A stretch of DNA of 64,000 bases from Unio delphinus (lineage: Eukaryota; Mollusca; Bivalvia; Unionida; Unionidae), in the NCBI GenBank assembly GCA_029339505.1, contig JAQISU010000192.1:124001-188000 (forward strand). Direction: 5' to 3'. Within the stretch, counting starts at the first letter, position 1, and each line of letters opens with the position of its first letter. The notes under the pieces are model-generated. The model was not told where the DNA came from, searched no databases, and saw nothing but the letters and a program-made list of their open reading frames with translations. This document shows positions 22,014 to 37,500 of the stretch, one piece after another. The position numbers were made by a program, and so were the translations under genes.

Positions 22014-24429
22014 AATGTATGCATTTAAGTAGTTTCAATAATTTGTTTTTTAGTTTTCTGCCACACATGATTTGTATATCAACTAAACTGATAAGGCTCA
22101 ATTATCAGTCACGATTTTGCAACCATAAGCAAAACACGAGAGAAAACTGGTCCCTGAGTATTCCAGATTTTAAAAAAATCCTGAAAAACATCGAATTAAT
22201 CCTGTATTAATCAATGTTACTTTAAAAGCAGGATCGGTTATTCACAAAGTATGGACATATTATTTTGTAAAGACTGACTCTTAAGTCTTTTGAACTATTC
22301 GTATTTCCTGCTTAATTCGATCAGCGAAATATATGCTTTATCGTAGATAGTAGAAAACTGAAAGAATTTATGAATAGGTTTTTTCATTCTGACACACATT
22401 CATTACAACCAAACAGGGCGACTAATATCTTAATTTCAATTTTAAACTTGCAAAACCAATTGTATTAGAAAAATCGATGCAAAATCAAGATTAAGGTTGG
22501 TCCCACTAATATAATTTGACACATGACTGCTCCACGTTTGTTAGGACCAACGACGGATCGATCGAACTGCACATTAGAGCTAATTTAGCAAACTTGTTAG
22601 CGAGTAAAATGATATTGGGTACAAATATTTTCAATCGACTTACCCCCACCCGTAAAGAAGCGGTAAGCTAATTCAAGTTAATGTTTCTTCAATTAACATT
22701 TTATGGACGGGGCAGACTCAGTAGCATAATATCATAGGGTAAGTTTACTCATTGACCATATATTCTGAGAATAATTAACCTGTTTTATAACGTCTAGGAG
22801 GGAAATGGCTTTTGGCTAAATTCCCCAAAAAATTCAAATTAAACAATCTGAGCTTGCGTGCGATTGCTCTGAGAATGATGGCTCAATAATCATTTTTTCC
22901 AGTTGATATTTGGAACGGGGAGGATTTGGAATCTGTCCCCCGACAATTATGTGCTATAAGCAAACATTGTAGAAACTGTTTGACGGAGAATTGTATGATC
23001 GCGCATCTGAATTATCTATTCTTTTAAGTTTTGTTTGCATCACACACATTTTTATAATATACATCACTTACAAAAAGTACTGAGCTACTTCCCGACGTTG
23101 AATCAAGTGCCATCGACGCATCGAAATATTGAATGAATCGTGGACTTTACCGTTTCGCGCACACACAAAATATTTAGGTCTGAAAATAAGAAGTTATTCA
23201 TTACATAAAGAATATAATTATCTCTCAAAGCCTGATAATATCTGGCATGATATTTTCTATCTGTTTCATGATACATTTATTTTAATGGTTTTTTTAAATG
23301 TTATTTCTGCTGCCTTTTTAGTTGTTGTTTCTGTTTCTGTTGGTGATTAACTTGCAAAATGTGAAATTTGTGACTTTGTGTTACTGCTACCATTTCTATC
23401 ATGGTATGTCGGTAGTCAGTCTAACTGTATTTTCAGACAGGTCATAGCTTTTGTAATCTGGAAACATTTGTCAGTGTTGTGATGATATGAGTATATTTAT
23501 ACTACTTGTCCCATTATCCATATTCTGACCCTCGATCCCACAACGCAAGAAATCCTTAAGTTTACTTCATCTAATATAATTTTGACTAATACCATCCAAT
23601 ACCTCACGAGTCTGGGAGAAAGTGATTGATCTCGGCTAACATTACCGTACTATCGTGATGGGTCCGAAATGTACTGATTTTTGAATTTTAACTTGCATAA
23701 TTAACTTACTTTCATTGTTTGTTTTGTGTGTTTGTTAATCGATTGATAGTTAACAATTAGTAAAAAGAACGCTTTCTTAAACGCAAACAGTGACTCATTT
23801 ATTGAGCAACGCCCTTCCTTACTTATACAAACTTGGTCAAAAATGACTCTTACGTAGAACAGCAGTAGAAGGTGTCATTTCTGTTTGCCACTTCTTTGGC
23901 CTCGCTCGCAAACAAAGCAAACATATAACAGTTTAGCCCAATTTGCATCCTGGATGCGACATTTTTGTTATCCGACGTCCAGTTCCAACGAAGCATAGTA
24001 AAATGTACCGAAATACACACATCAACACCCACCCTCACTCATAATACATATATCTTGAACGTCATGGTTTAAGGTAACGCAGTATAAGACAGTGCAGCAT
24101 TTATGGTGTCTAAGACAAAGACCCATCATACCCATTACAATTAAATTATTTATTAGAAATTCTTATCAGACAAAAGAGGTAACATAACCCGGAACTAGGT
24201 TCATCACAATGGAAAGAATACATGATGAAAATGTCCATATATTAATTTGCGTAAATAGTTAATTAATATATTTAACTATGACATATAATAAACAAATAAA
24301 AATAAAACAGATCTTATATAACTAAATGGCAGATAACTATCCTTGGAATTCAAAACGTTGCTCGCAATGTATATTTATGTGATATTACATTGTATACGTC
24401 GGACAAAATAGTGAAATATGTAAAATTGC
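18582..24429. other. Gene-free AT-rich intergenic DNA
   Basis: No gene supported. It holds an (ATT)n run at 21466-21535 that decays into ATT/ATC mixtures to about 21590, an (AT)n run at 21927-22010 and a 13-base G run at 20534-20546. A 125-codon open frame at 19866-20243 has no recognisable motif. A less AT-rich patch at 19080-19260 could be a decayed repeat. Confidence 0.55.
21927..22010. repeat. (AT)n microsatellite
   Basis: About 84 bp of pure AT dinucleotides. Confidence 0.95.
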
Positions 24430-25951
24430 TAAACACTGGACTATAACGATTTAAAGAACTACCGCCCAGTTTCTAATCTCCCTTTATTATCAAAAATATT
24501 AGAAAAGATTGTTCTAACTCAACTTGTATCTCATTTGAATTCAAACAGTCTTTTAAGCAATGTACAGTCTGCATATCGCCCTTGCCACAGTACGGAAAGT
24601 ACTCTTCTGAAAGTATTTAGTGACATTCTCTCCGCTTTGGATAGTGGAAAGATTACAGTCTTCACTATCATGGATTTGTCTGCAGCATTTGACACAATAG
24701 ACCATAATATTATACTTCACCGTCTCCAGCATGTATTTGACATTCAGAATATAGCCTTACAGTGGTTCAGGTACTACTTAGTCAACAGGACACAAATTAT
24801 ATCTGCAAATGGAATACACTCCAGCCCAGTTGACGTATGTTATGGTGTTCCACAGGGATCTGTTTTTGGACCTGTTCTCTTCATTCTGTACACTCAGCCG
24901 CTCTCAAGTGTCATAGATCATCACATATTGTGGCACCAAATGTACGCAGATGACACCCAAATATACAAGTCTAGCCACCCAACTGAAGTTGATGCTACCA
25001 TCAATGGAATAGAGAAGTTAATTTCGGATGTGAAATCATAGATGACATGTAACAAGCTGCAGATGAATGATGATAAAACTTAGGCTATTCTGATCACAAC
25101 ACAAAGACTTTCTCATCCACATAATTTACCTCAGACAATAAATATCAGCAACACCAACATTAAATTCTCACAGTCAGTACGGAATCTAGGTATTACTCTA
25201 GACAGTACTCTCACATTGCACCAACATGTCATGAACATCTGCAGGGCTACATATTTTGAATTGAGACGCATCAGTTCCATTCGTAAATATCTTTCTGTTG
25301 ATGCCACTAAATCACTTGTGTGTTCATTAGTACTTTCAAGACTGGACTATTGTAACTCAGTTCTGTCTGGTTCGTCACAATATTTACTCCAGAAACTTCA
25401 AAAAGTTCAAAACACAGCTACACGGATCATCTTAGAGTACCTCGATCAGAGCACACCTCACCACTGCTCTATACCCTAGACTGGCTATCAATTCGATACA
25501 GAGTCAAACACAAAATTTGTTCTCTGTGATATATTTTAATGTCTTACTCCAGTCCAACATACCTATCAAGCCTCACCCATGTGTATACACCAACTAGATC
25601 CTTACGCTCTTCTTCTGATAATTGTATACTCATTGTTCCCAAGGTCCAAACAAAGACATATGGACAACGTTCGTTTGCATACCAGGGCCCGGCGACGTGG
25701 AACGAATTGCCCATTGAAATTAGACACAAAGACAAAGTGGTCCCTTTTAAGAGTGCTCTAAAGACTCACCTGTTTCGACTTAGGGACAAACTTAGCGACC
25801 TAATCATGATTTGTATCTTATATATTTTCAGCATGTTTTTATGTTTTACAATTCCATTGTTTTTGTCATTTGTTGTTCTGTAGAGTACTCATATCATTAT
25901 TGATGGTGTAAAACGCTTAGAGCTTTTAAAGATTAGGCGCTATACAAATTC

Positions 25952-26010
<59 letters not shown>
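24430..26010 (+). mobile_element. 5'-truncated L2/CR1-type LINE, copy 2
   Basis: Shares its whole length with 7640-9172. RT motifs: NYRPVSNLP near 24460, SAAFDTIDHN near 24680, GVPQGSVFGP near 24843 and an intact MYADDTQIY near 24939. Coding pieces lie at 24535-25041, 25216-25479 and 25539-25883. Stops after DVKS and after DDKT end the ORF early. The 3' end is GGCGCTATACAAATTCCTC followed by (ATT)n to 26010. It is truncated within the RT domain, about 640 bp later than copy 1. Not functional on its own. Confidence 0.88.
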
Positions 26011-27731
<1,721 letters not shown>

Positions 27732-28756
27732 ATTTATTATGGGACCCTATTTCGTTGGAATTCCAGGAATTAAATGAAATAGTAAATACCAATCATATTA
27801 GATATTTAATGTAACTTGGAATGCAGTGTTACTGATTTATTATGGAACCCTATTTCGTTGGAATTCCAGGAATCAAATGAAATAGTCCATACCAACCATA
27901 TTAGATATTTAATGTAACTTGGAATGCAGTGTTACTGATTTATTATGGGACCCTTTTTCGTTGGAATTCCAGGAATCAAATGAAATAGTCCATGCCAACC
28001 ATATTAGATATTTAATGTAACATGGAATGCAGTGTTACTGATTTATTATGGAACCCTATTTCGTTGGAATTCCAGGAATCGAATGAAATAGTCCATACCA
28101 ACCATATTAGATATTTAATGTAACTTGGAATGCAGTGTTACTGATTTATTATGGGACCCTTTTTCGTTGGAATTCCAGGAATCAAATGAAATAGTCCATG
28201 CCAACCATATTAGATATTTAATGTAACATGGAATGCAGTGTTACTGATTTATTATGGAACCCTATTTCGTTGGAATTCCAGGAATCAAATGAAATAGTCC
28301 ATACCAACCATATTAGATATTTAATGTAACTTGGAATGCAGTGTTACTGATTTATTATGGGACCCTTTTTCGTTGGAATTCCAGGAATCAAATGAAATAG
28401 TCCATGCCAACCATATTAGATAATTAATGTAACATGGAATGCAGTGTTACTGATTTATTATGGAACCCTTTTTCGTTGGAATTCCAGGAATCAAATGAAA
28501 TAGTCCATACCAACCATATTAGATATTTAATGTAACTTGGAATGCAGTGTTACTGATTTATTATGGAACCCTTTTTCGTTGGAATTCCAGGAATCAAATG
28601 AAATAGGTCATACCAACCATATTAGATATTTATTGTAACTTGGAATGCAGTGTTACTGATTTATTATGGAACCCTATTTCGTTGGAATTCCAGGAATCAA
28701 ATGAAATAGTCCATATCAACCATATTAGATATTTAATGTAACCTCGAATGCAGTGA
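27732..28756. repeat. 103-bp tandem satellite, ten units
   Basis: The marker CGTTGGAATTCCAGGAAT recurs at 27753, 27856, 27959, 28062, 28165, 28268, 28371, 28474, 28577 and 28680, always 103 bp apart. Units 2-7 alternate between two types (GAACCCTATTTCG/CCATACC/AACTTGG and GGGACCCTTTTTCG/CCATGCC/AACATGG), so the recent amplification unit is the 206-bp dimer. Each unit carries an EcoRI site (GAATTC). Edge units are more diverged. Confidence 0.95.
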
Positions 28757-31448
28757 TAGTGGACAACGCGCCGGGCATTGAATAAAGCCGATTATAACAT
28801 TGCATACGCCGTCTGCACAAATAATAATAAAATACAGAATTGGGTTCTGCAATTCATATATGTCTCGTTCAAGAATGTGACAGTCTAGTATGTTATCAAT
28901 TTGTATTCTAGACACTTCACACAATCGTCATTAAACAGTTTATTTATAACATCTGTTACAAATAATGAATTATACAATGCAATTTTTTACTTCATCTGTG
29001 TCTTTAAGAAGGTTCTATCAGTCCTTACAGAAACCATATAATTGTTTTTGCATGTTAACCATTGGTTATGAAAACAGTTCGATATAAGTATTTCCTTCTT
29101 TAAGAAACTAATCCTTTTCGTCATCGACATTTCGAGCATATTATGAACGTTTCTGTTTGATCGCAAGTCCACCTTCTTTGCCTAATACTTTTTCTAATTT
29201 CTAAATGCGTAGGCGGTGAATATTAGACACAAAAAATATACTCTTTACGCAAGCTTGACTTATGGCATCTTGGAGAAGATTGGTGAATTTAGTAACATTT
29301 TCCTAAAGGTCCTTTCAGTTTAGAGTTTCATCCCCATGTGTATTATATAACCTCCTTTAACCTATCATCATATCATTCTGTTATTTCATCTGAGTTTTGG
29401 AGTAGTGAATGCTAACGTAGCATATAGGGGATAATATCTGACTTTGAACTAAAGAGAAAGATTCAACACACCAGATCTCTTTAAAATTTCTGATCGAACT
29501 ACACAGTGGGTTGTAAGATATTTGGAAATTTGAATACAGTTAAGGCTCCTATGTAGGACTGAAAGGGAAAGAATGTTTGCTTAGGGTCAATTACGAGCTT
29601 AATCTATTAACTCATGGATTTACATGAAACAAAATTGTTAATCTTTAGTTAAGAAACACTGCACATTTTTTATTTTTTGAAGTGTATTTATCATAAATAG
29701 GCTATGGTTATGATACTATATATGGAATTTGCGGTATGTCTGACAAAAACGGAGATATTTTCTGTCAGATCCACCGACTTTGTATACATATATTTTGAAA
29801 GATGTCAAATTATATCACTCATCTGATTGTATATTATATGCTTTATCCCATATTTGTGAAAACAAGTTCAAATTATTGTTAGGAATGCAGAGAACACCAG
29901 GGCTAATAGTTTCGTGTCTGAGAACGTTCACCTTGACTCATTTTTCTAACCGAAAATGACGTCAGACATCATATCTTTATTCATTTATTGAACTGTTTTC
30001 TTTACTAGCATTTGTTCAAGAACTATATAACCCATTTAGCAGGTACGTCATGTGCTTAGGTGTAAAGCGAACGGCAATTTTCTGCGAACAAAAAATGTAT
30101 GACGCAATTGTAAAATTTCACCACTGGCTGGTAACCTTCATACATTTCATGGCTGCAAATGTTGTAGCCTGTTATAAAAATGTACCAATCACTCATTATA
30201 TAAAAAAGGACATGAACATCAGTCAACATTCAAAACAGAAGTCATAGTCAATGCTTGAAAAGGACAAAAACCGTTTGGATAGATCTCGTTCATCGGGAAA
30301 GCGTCTCACTACATTGATTGTATAATTTCTAATAAATTTAACTAGCTATTTGCTGTACAGTTGTTTGAGAAAGAATACTACGTGTTTTGTTTCCCTGCAT
30401 GTATTCACATAGTATAGCTGTGGATTGGCTTATGCAATATTCTGCTTTTCAAGATGACAAGATAGCGAAGAAAATCTGCGATTTTTTAATGGTTATGACA
30501 TCGACGATAAATGCATTTTCTTATATTTGTTTCACATGCATGGAGATAAACTTAGATGACAATGTTTAGATTTTGTCGTAGAAAATTGAAAAATGTCGCA
30601 AGCTTAGATTATCAGAGTGGACAAGCCGTAGAAACAATCATGAATAAATCTTGTTACCAGAGGTTAAAAATACCGCACAATATTGTATTAATTCGAATTT
30701 TCAGTTCATTTTAGACATATTGTATTAGAAAACCAATAGATTAATAAAATCACCCGATTAATTATGTTAATGCTTTAATTAAATTATGCAGTACAGTAAC
30801 TTATCAATACCGACTGATGACAACAGCCTCTGATCTTATCAGTGGTTAGTGACTTTCGTGATATCGCATTTGGATAAAGTTTGATATGAGGAACTATATA
30901 AACACATTGTTTGGCACGGGATACTTTGATAAACATATAATCATAGGTGCAAATGTAATTTTAGCTATATTTAATCATGTTTTATATCATTGTTGTGTAA
31001 AAATAATAGCAAATATATAGGGACGTATCCGGAGCGTGGAACTGAATACAGCGTTAGTGGGAGATAAAAAAGAGACAGTGTTATTTATAAAAAAAACATT
31101 GAATATGGGCCTTTGTCTAAAAGCAAATGTCTACCACTAATACATACATACATACATACATACATACATACATACATACATACATACATACATACATACA
31201 TACATACATACATACATACATACATACATACATACATACATACATACAGAGAGGGAGGCAGGCAAACAGACAGACAGACAGACATGTATATCGATCGGTA
31301 GAGACAGACAGACAGACATACAAATTGACAGACAGATACACATGCAGACAGACAGACAGAAAGACAGATAGACAGAGACGGACAGATAGATAGATAGACA
31401 GACAGACATAGAGACAGACAGACCAAAAGACAGAAAGACAGACAGACG

Positions 31449-31523
<75 letters not shown>

Positions 31524-33439
31524 TGCATGCATCTTATTCCTTGATGACTTGTATATTGGTTGAGGAGGTAACCCATTATAAACTTGAAATTTCACATTGG
31601 TGATACTTCTTTTTGTGGAGTACTGAACATCAAGCAAATATTCTCATTACAAAACTCTCTACTATGTAAACATAAACCGTGAATAAATTTCGCAAATATT
31701 GCTCTCTTATTGAATGGTTATAAATGTGTAAATATCTGTATTCACCTTTTTACCGTTTTAGAAGGGTAGAAGTAATAGGACAATACCACTTATTCGTGTT
31801 AATTTAAGGATTTAAAATTAAATTAATATTATGAGGTTGAAGGTTCTTTTTAAATCCCGACAATAGGTTACGGTTGTCTCTGGTTTTGTATGATTTGGTT
31901 TTTGTTTCCTAAGTGAATGTTTATAAATAAAAACTGGGTATTTCATGTGTCAAAGTGATCGCGGTCTAGTAAACTCTGTTTTTCTTAATGGCAAAGTCAA
32001 ATGGTATTGATACAACGATCAAGTATTTGTAATGAAGTTAACTTCAACTATTACAATAATGCATCATGACTTCCATATGTGTATTACTGCAATGGGATTA
32101 ATAGCCCGACATTAGCGATAATATTACCACACCCTATTGAAGGCTTTCATAGGACACATCTTTTTTGTCGTCTAATTTGGTGATCAATCATGCTTCTGAA
32201 ATTTATACCATTACATCTTAAATCGCGTTTGACCAAGCCTTTTCTAATCATGAATTGATCTCCGAAAACTAAATTTTCGTAAGAGGGAGAGAATCTGGAA
32301 CAATCGCTTTTATTAAATTTTCCTTATTTGTCTTCTTAATAGCTTTATTCTAACAAGTGCTTGAATCATATGGACTGCTCAAGGCGTAGTCTGTTGTTGC
32401 TTATGTTGTAATCTTGATCCATGGCTTGGAGCAAAGGCTCCATGTAAAGTGTCATTTTGTTCTCCATTTTCTCACGTGCTTTGTTTCAACAGTGTGATTT
32501 TGCTTTGTCAACTGACGTCAAACACAGGACTTGCACTTTTTGCTTCAGAACATGTGTTTATTGTATGTGTTTAGCATCTCATAAACAGCAGTAACAAGGA
32601 AAACGAAAACATGAAGTCAACAATTAATATATTTTCCATGAAAAACGTGGTTAAAGAAAAAACAACTTACGCTTTTTGAATCAAAATGCAAAAATAGTAA
32701 AAGATTAGTCCAAGAGGAAAAATTTAAATTTCTTAATAATAAACTATTAAAATCAATTATAGTTCGAGTGCCGATGAAAATCCAAAATGGAAGGCGATGC
32801 GGTATGCTGTAGTCCGTGTAGTATTCGTTTTTACGGTTCGTTTTAGAATCATCTTATAATCCAAATAATTTGTAGAAAAACTAGAATATAAGTTAGACCT
32901 GGCCGCAATAAAAAAAATAATCTGACGTCCATATGTTTTAAAGTTCTAAAAATCCAAATAAAATTATATCTTGAAATATCACTATTAAGCCTGGTTAATG
33001 CGTAACACAATACCAGTAAAACCAGAAAGATGAAATAAACACGCTGACTTTGGAAACAATTGCTACATGATTGAAATCAACGTAGATGGTATTTACATGG
33101 CACGTCACTTATTCGAGTGAAACCTAGGTTTCATTGTATGAAATGCCAAACTAAAACTGAATAAACAAATATAAAAACATTGTTAACTCCAGCATGGTAA
33201 ATCAAGGACAGGAATTAGTTTAGATTACAATTACAATTACAATTTAGATACAATGTTAGAGTATTAGGTCTTTAAAACCAATAACTGAATTTTCGAAAGT
33301 ATTAAATCCAGTGAATAGAAATTACACTAAAATAGCATGTAATGCAATAACAAAATTAAAACAAAAAACTAATATTAACTAGCACTGCATAGCTCCATTT
33401 AGGATAAATTAAATTTCAAACTTGAATAAATAAGTATGT
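28757..33439. other. Gene-free intergenic DNA
   Basis: No gene supported. The only clear structure is the tetranucleotide tract at 31139-31522. Open frames inside that tract are repeat artefacts. Confidence 0.55.
31139..31522. repeat. Compound (CATA)n-(GACA)n-(GATA)n microsatellite
   Basis: CATA tetramers to about 31248, then a GACA-rich stretch with interruptions, then clean GATA tetramers from 31449. About 380 bp in total. Confidence 0.95.
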
Positions 33440-34155
33440 CAACGAATTTCAGTATTGTCACTAAATGTTCTTTCCAGTTATTGTTGTACATGATGACATC
33501 ATTGATCTAGGCATCGTAATAAATAGAACAGAGGTGATCTTTTTCATAACACGTTGAAAAGTACTTAACGAACCTGTAATATTAAAGGGCTTCACATTGT
33601 TACTGTTTATCTGGAGGCACGAATTTGACCTTTACTTTGATATTTCCTATGGTGGAATTTTCCGAACACTTTTTATAAAGGCATACGTGATATTTACGAT
33701 CTTCTCAATATAGTCATCTTTTCTTGGTAATAGAAATGAATATATTATTGTCACACTCTTCACCTTCATAAAATCAGTGCACATGCTGAATGTTTTGTCT
33801 GGTTTCGGAACAAATATCTAATAATTTGGATTCCAATAAGTTTCCTGGGCACTAAAAATAATTCTCTATCAAATACTGAATTTCTGTTTTCAAGTATCCT
33901 TTCCTTGTTTGAGATGGTTCGCTCTGCATCGGTGTCATTTTACAGTTTGGGAATTTACAATTTCGACGTCATGAAAACGTGTGGTCTTATGGGAACATCT
34001 AGAAATGAGTCCTCGCATTCAAATAATAACAGTTTAAGATTTTTTCCTTCTTGCTCTTGCAAATGTGAAAGCTTTTGATCCAAATCTTTCATAAGGTCTG
34101 TATCAAACATTGTCCGTTCCAAAATCATTTGAATCAGTTTGTATTCATTCACTTA
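33440..34155 (-). pseudogene. Decayed Ty3/Gypsy pol (reverse transcriptase) fragment
   Basis: Minus-strand reading gives a pre-RT region (LDQKLSHLQ...FLDVPIRPHV, 33955-34152), then MCTDFMKVKSVT...LLPRKDDYIEKI near 33680-33800, VKPFNITGSLSTFQRVMK near 33545-33600 and INDVIMYN near 33490, where a YxDD box would be. Order and spacing fit Ty3/Gypsy RT. Several frameshifts and stops. No long terminal repeat recognised. Based on motif recall only. Confidence 0.65.
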
Positions 34156-36839
34156 AATCTTCACTGAGTAGGACAGATAGAACGTAATTAATTTCATCAT
34201 GAACCTGCCTATCGCTGTGAACATACTCATTGGACATGTTTTTAGGGTGATGTTGTTTTCTATCTCGCCTCCCCGATATATATATAAGATGTCACTTAAA
34301 TTATTTAATTTCCTTCCAACTGTGTAGCGATCATACTAGTTGGCCTGAATAGGAATTTGTGATACAGGCGACATATCCAGAACTAACCACCAGGCTGAAA
34401 ACTCTTATTTTGATCATATCTTAATTGCCCGGGTGACTAGACTAGAGTGACCCGAGTGATCAAAATCGATGTAGTATCATCTGTAGAGCTGACTATGGAG
34501 TCGAACATAATTATAACAGCCGTGGTGCTGACCAGTGTTGCTGGTCGAGTAGAATGTGATCGGGCGTTGCTGACCTACATTGGTTGTCGAGGATTGCTTG
34601 ATTGACCAACCCAGAATATGGACGGCCTGATTGACCAGTTCAACTGGTAGCGCAGTGTGCTGGTTACGGAGTGTATAATTCATTACCTGTAACCTTTGAG
34701 CTGTATGATTCGTTTTGAGGTTCGTAAAGTCCCAGTGTGTTTGGAGACTGTGGACATGACTTATATATATATTCCTTTTTTGTTTACATACTGTCACAAT
34801 TTGAATGAATATATTTTATAATATGATTGAAATATATTTTCTTGTTTGAGTAAATTGCTTAATTATTTGAATGTTAAATTTACTATCATTCGTTCATGTA
34901 AAGTTGTCTTTGCACTGTTTATGGTCATTATTTGTATTGTTATTATTAAGTCATTGTGTTTAATTTTAATTGATCCACTATGTGATACATATTCACGAAA
35001 ATATTAACCGTAATTAATATCTCATTTAAATTGTATGTCATTAAATATTGTATTCGGATCAACATCAATTGTGTTGTGTTGTACATCCAAAATCCCACCC
35101 CGTTATCCAGTGACAAGTATAAATCGTGTTTCCAATTATACCTGATAACCAAACGCTAATGATATTCCTGTTTATAGTGATCTGTGTGTAGGCGACAGGC
35201 GCAATTATTAACATGATGAAAATTTGTGTTTACATTTTCAGAAAGTTGATTTTGTTAAATCGGAATTTTAATATTCCTAGATTTCAATCTCGTTTTACTG
35301 ATATAATTGTAAAGATAAATTATTGTAACTGTAAATATAAAGATGAATTGAAATTATTTTTTCTCATTAAGACATGAAGGTACATGGCCATTAAATATTG
35401 GTGGATGGTATGACGAAAACATATTTACAATCAAGAACTATTTATAAACTACATACATCTAAAATTAATTGTGATTGAATGTTTGCAGCCAAATCCAATA
35501 TTGTTTTGTTTCTATTAATGTCATTATTTAATTTTCAGTCCATAAAGTAATGTATTAAAAACTTGGAACTTTAATATAATTTTACAAATTCACAGCTAGT
35601 ATCCCAAAGTATCCTACAACAATCTCATCAATACTGTAGCTAATTGTCATTAGCCACATATAAACTCACCAAAGTAAATGTAACGTTTCGTGATAGTCAA
35701 CGAAAGAACTGAATACTTTTTTTCTTTATTTTTAGTGCGTACATGTAGGAATTCAAAGCACAAACATGGTATGTTACGATATTCGACCCTGGATGTCTCC
35801 AGACTATTTGAGGTTGCAATAATATGCTCTTGATTTGTTGTTTAATAATACTGAACATTTCCGGAAACAACTTACTCTAATTATTGGAGTATAAGTCTCT
35901 AGACGAATGTGACTTACGGCACCTTGTAAATTATAGGTCATATTAGCCTCTCCTGCTAAGTGACTGGATTAACTCCAGAATCAAGAATTAAATTAGAAAG
36001 AGTTTCAGAGAGAAGACGTGCACTGTATGTAGCTGCTTTTGTATAGTCTTATAGTCTGTCAATTTCGTTCTATCAGTAACAACAAAAGTTTCAAACGCTT
36101 CAGTTTTTTTCCTGCTAATGTGCGCAGTGATGATTTCAGCATCTCCATTAATATTAAAGAACTACTTGAAGATTTGCATGTGCATGCATTCGGCTCGTCT
36201 AATGTCCATTTAAAAATAATTAAAACACTCTTCAAGTACATTATGCTGCATATCTGATATATCAATAATGTTTCTAATATTATGAATCTTCATAAATATA
36301 TTCCGTTTTTATATAATCTAGTTCGTTTTTTGATTCTATGTATCCGTCTTGGTTAATGTTTTACCTTTAATAGAACCAGAATTGATGATTCCAGAATATA
36401 TGCATGACATATGTCATGTATTTTACGGCTTCCGAGCTTAAAATAGCATAGCCAGAGATATATGATAAAAAATGAATTGGAATGGTTTCAATAATATGTA
36501 CTTGTATTATGAAATTCCAGATAAAAAGTTGTCAGCATGATCAGAATTTCTAAGGGACAAACAAATATCCTACACTCTCATTAAAAAACATTTTAACTCC
36601 ATAGTATTACTGTGAATATTAATATGTAATTACATATAAACAATATATATATATTATGTTCTTGACTGATTTAAATGAATTGCTAAAATTCCATCACCGA
36701 GTCAATAAAAATTGAGAGTTGTTTGAAAGTTACTTTTCTGGTGTCTTTGTAAAATATAAAGTCATCGTTGCAAGCGTCGCAATTATCTAGACCAGATGAA
36801 ATCATGTTTATTGAACTATGGAAAGAACATAGCGAAACT
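34156..36839. other. Intergenic DNA between two Gypsy relics
   Basis: Nothing firmly recognised. A moderately GC-richer patch at 34400-34800 contains a 106-codon minus-strand frame and a TGTGACAG-like end near 34797; it could be a relic LTR of the neighbouring Gypsy element, unproven. Confidence 0.4.
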
Positions 36840-37500
36840 TGTATCCGCAAATCTGATCAACTTATTTTGATAAAGTTCATCTGAAGTTGCGAATGCCCAA
36901 ACAATCCTTTTTTTCTTTCAATGAGTGGATTTTGCAGGATCCTTTCAACATGTCATATTTGGTGACAAACTTTCCATTCTCGAGTATGCGAATGCAGTCA
37001 GTGATGCTATGCAATGGAAATCGTCTACATTGGTAACATCGTTCGCGTTTCTATAGTTAGTGCACATGCAAAGAGTATTATACGTTTTCGTCACAGGCAT
37101 AAATGATCATTTCAATTAAGTAACTCAATGGCAAACACGAAATATTTATTTTCAAACAATCGCTTTTTGGAGGAGTCTTGCTGTACGGATGCAGTTTCAT
37201 TACTGTATAATCTACAATTTCAACATAATGACGGTTGTATTTGTTCGAACTTTTGAAACAGTCAATAAACGACTTCGTTCCAGCATTTTCTGGTACAAGA
37301 GTAATATCAATGAATCATTGTGGATGCAATCTTTTTGAAACAAGGCGAGATAGTCAAAATATTTAAATTGTTGCATTAATACTTCAACAATCAGCTCCTA
37401 GAAAATGCGAGACATTACATACATTCTCTGCTCAAATTAGATGGATTTAGGAAGACCAAAATTTGTAAAAGACTTTATCCAAGTTTTTACTATGGCTTTA
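36840..37500 (-). pseudogene. Second decayed Ty3/Gypsy pol: integrase-like then RT-like pieces
   Basis: At 37390-37500 the minus strand reads AIVKTWIKSFTNFGLPKSI then FEQR...SRIF with stops, resembling the core of a Gypsy integrase. At 36855-37100 it reads TLCMCTNYRNANDVTNVDDF, then KFVTKYDMLKGSCKI and AFATSDELYQNK, typical of Gypsy RT. In a normal element RT precedes integrase; here it follows, so two truncated copies or a rearrangement is likely. Flanks to about 38150 may hold more relic sequence. Confidence 0.55.

Noticed and set aside
27732..28756. Regular repeats considered as a CRISPR array
   Set aside because: The repeats are head-to-tail 103-bp units without unique spacers, in animal DNA.
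28733..28924. Short frame at the satellite edge
   Set aside because: No recognisable protein and it partly overlaps the satellite's last unit.
31085..31637. Long open frames on both strands rich in Tyr-Ile, Cys-Met-Tyr-Val or Leu-Ser-Ile-Tyr
   Set aside because: They are translations of the CATA/GACA/GATA microsatellite.
34600..34690. tRNA-like A-box segment (CAACTGGTAGCGCAGTGTGC) suggesting a SINE or tRNA
   Set aside because: No B box at the expected distance and no cloverleaf could be drawn.
34477..34797. 106-codon minus-strand frame near the Gypsy relic
   Set aside because: No motif; may lie in a relic LTR rather than a gene.
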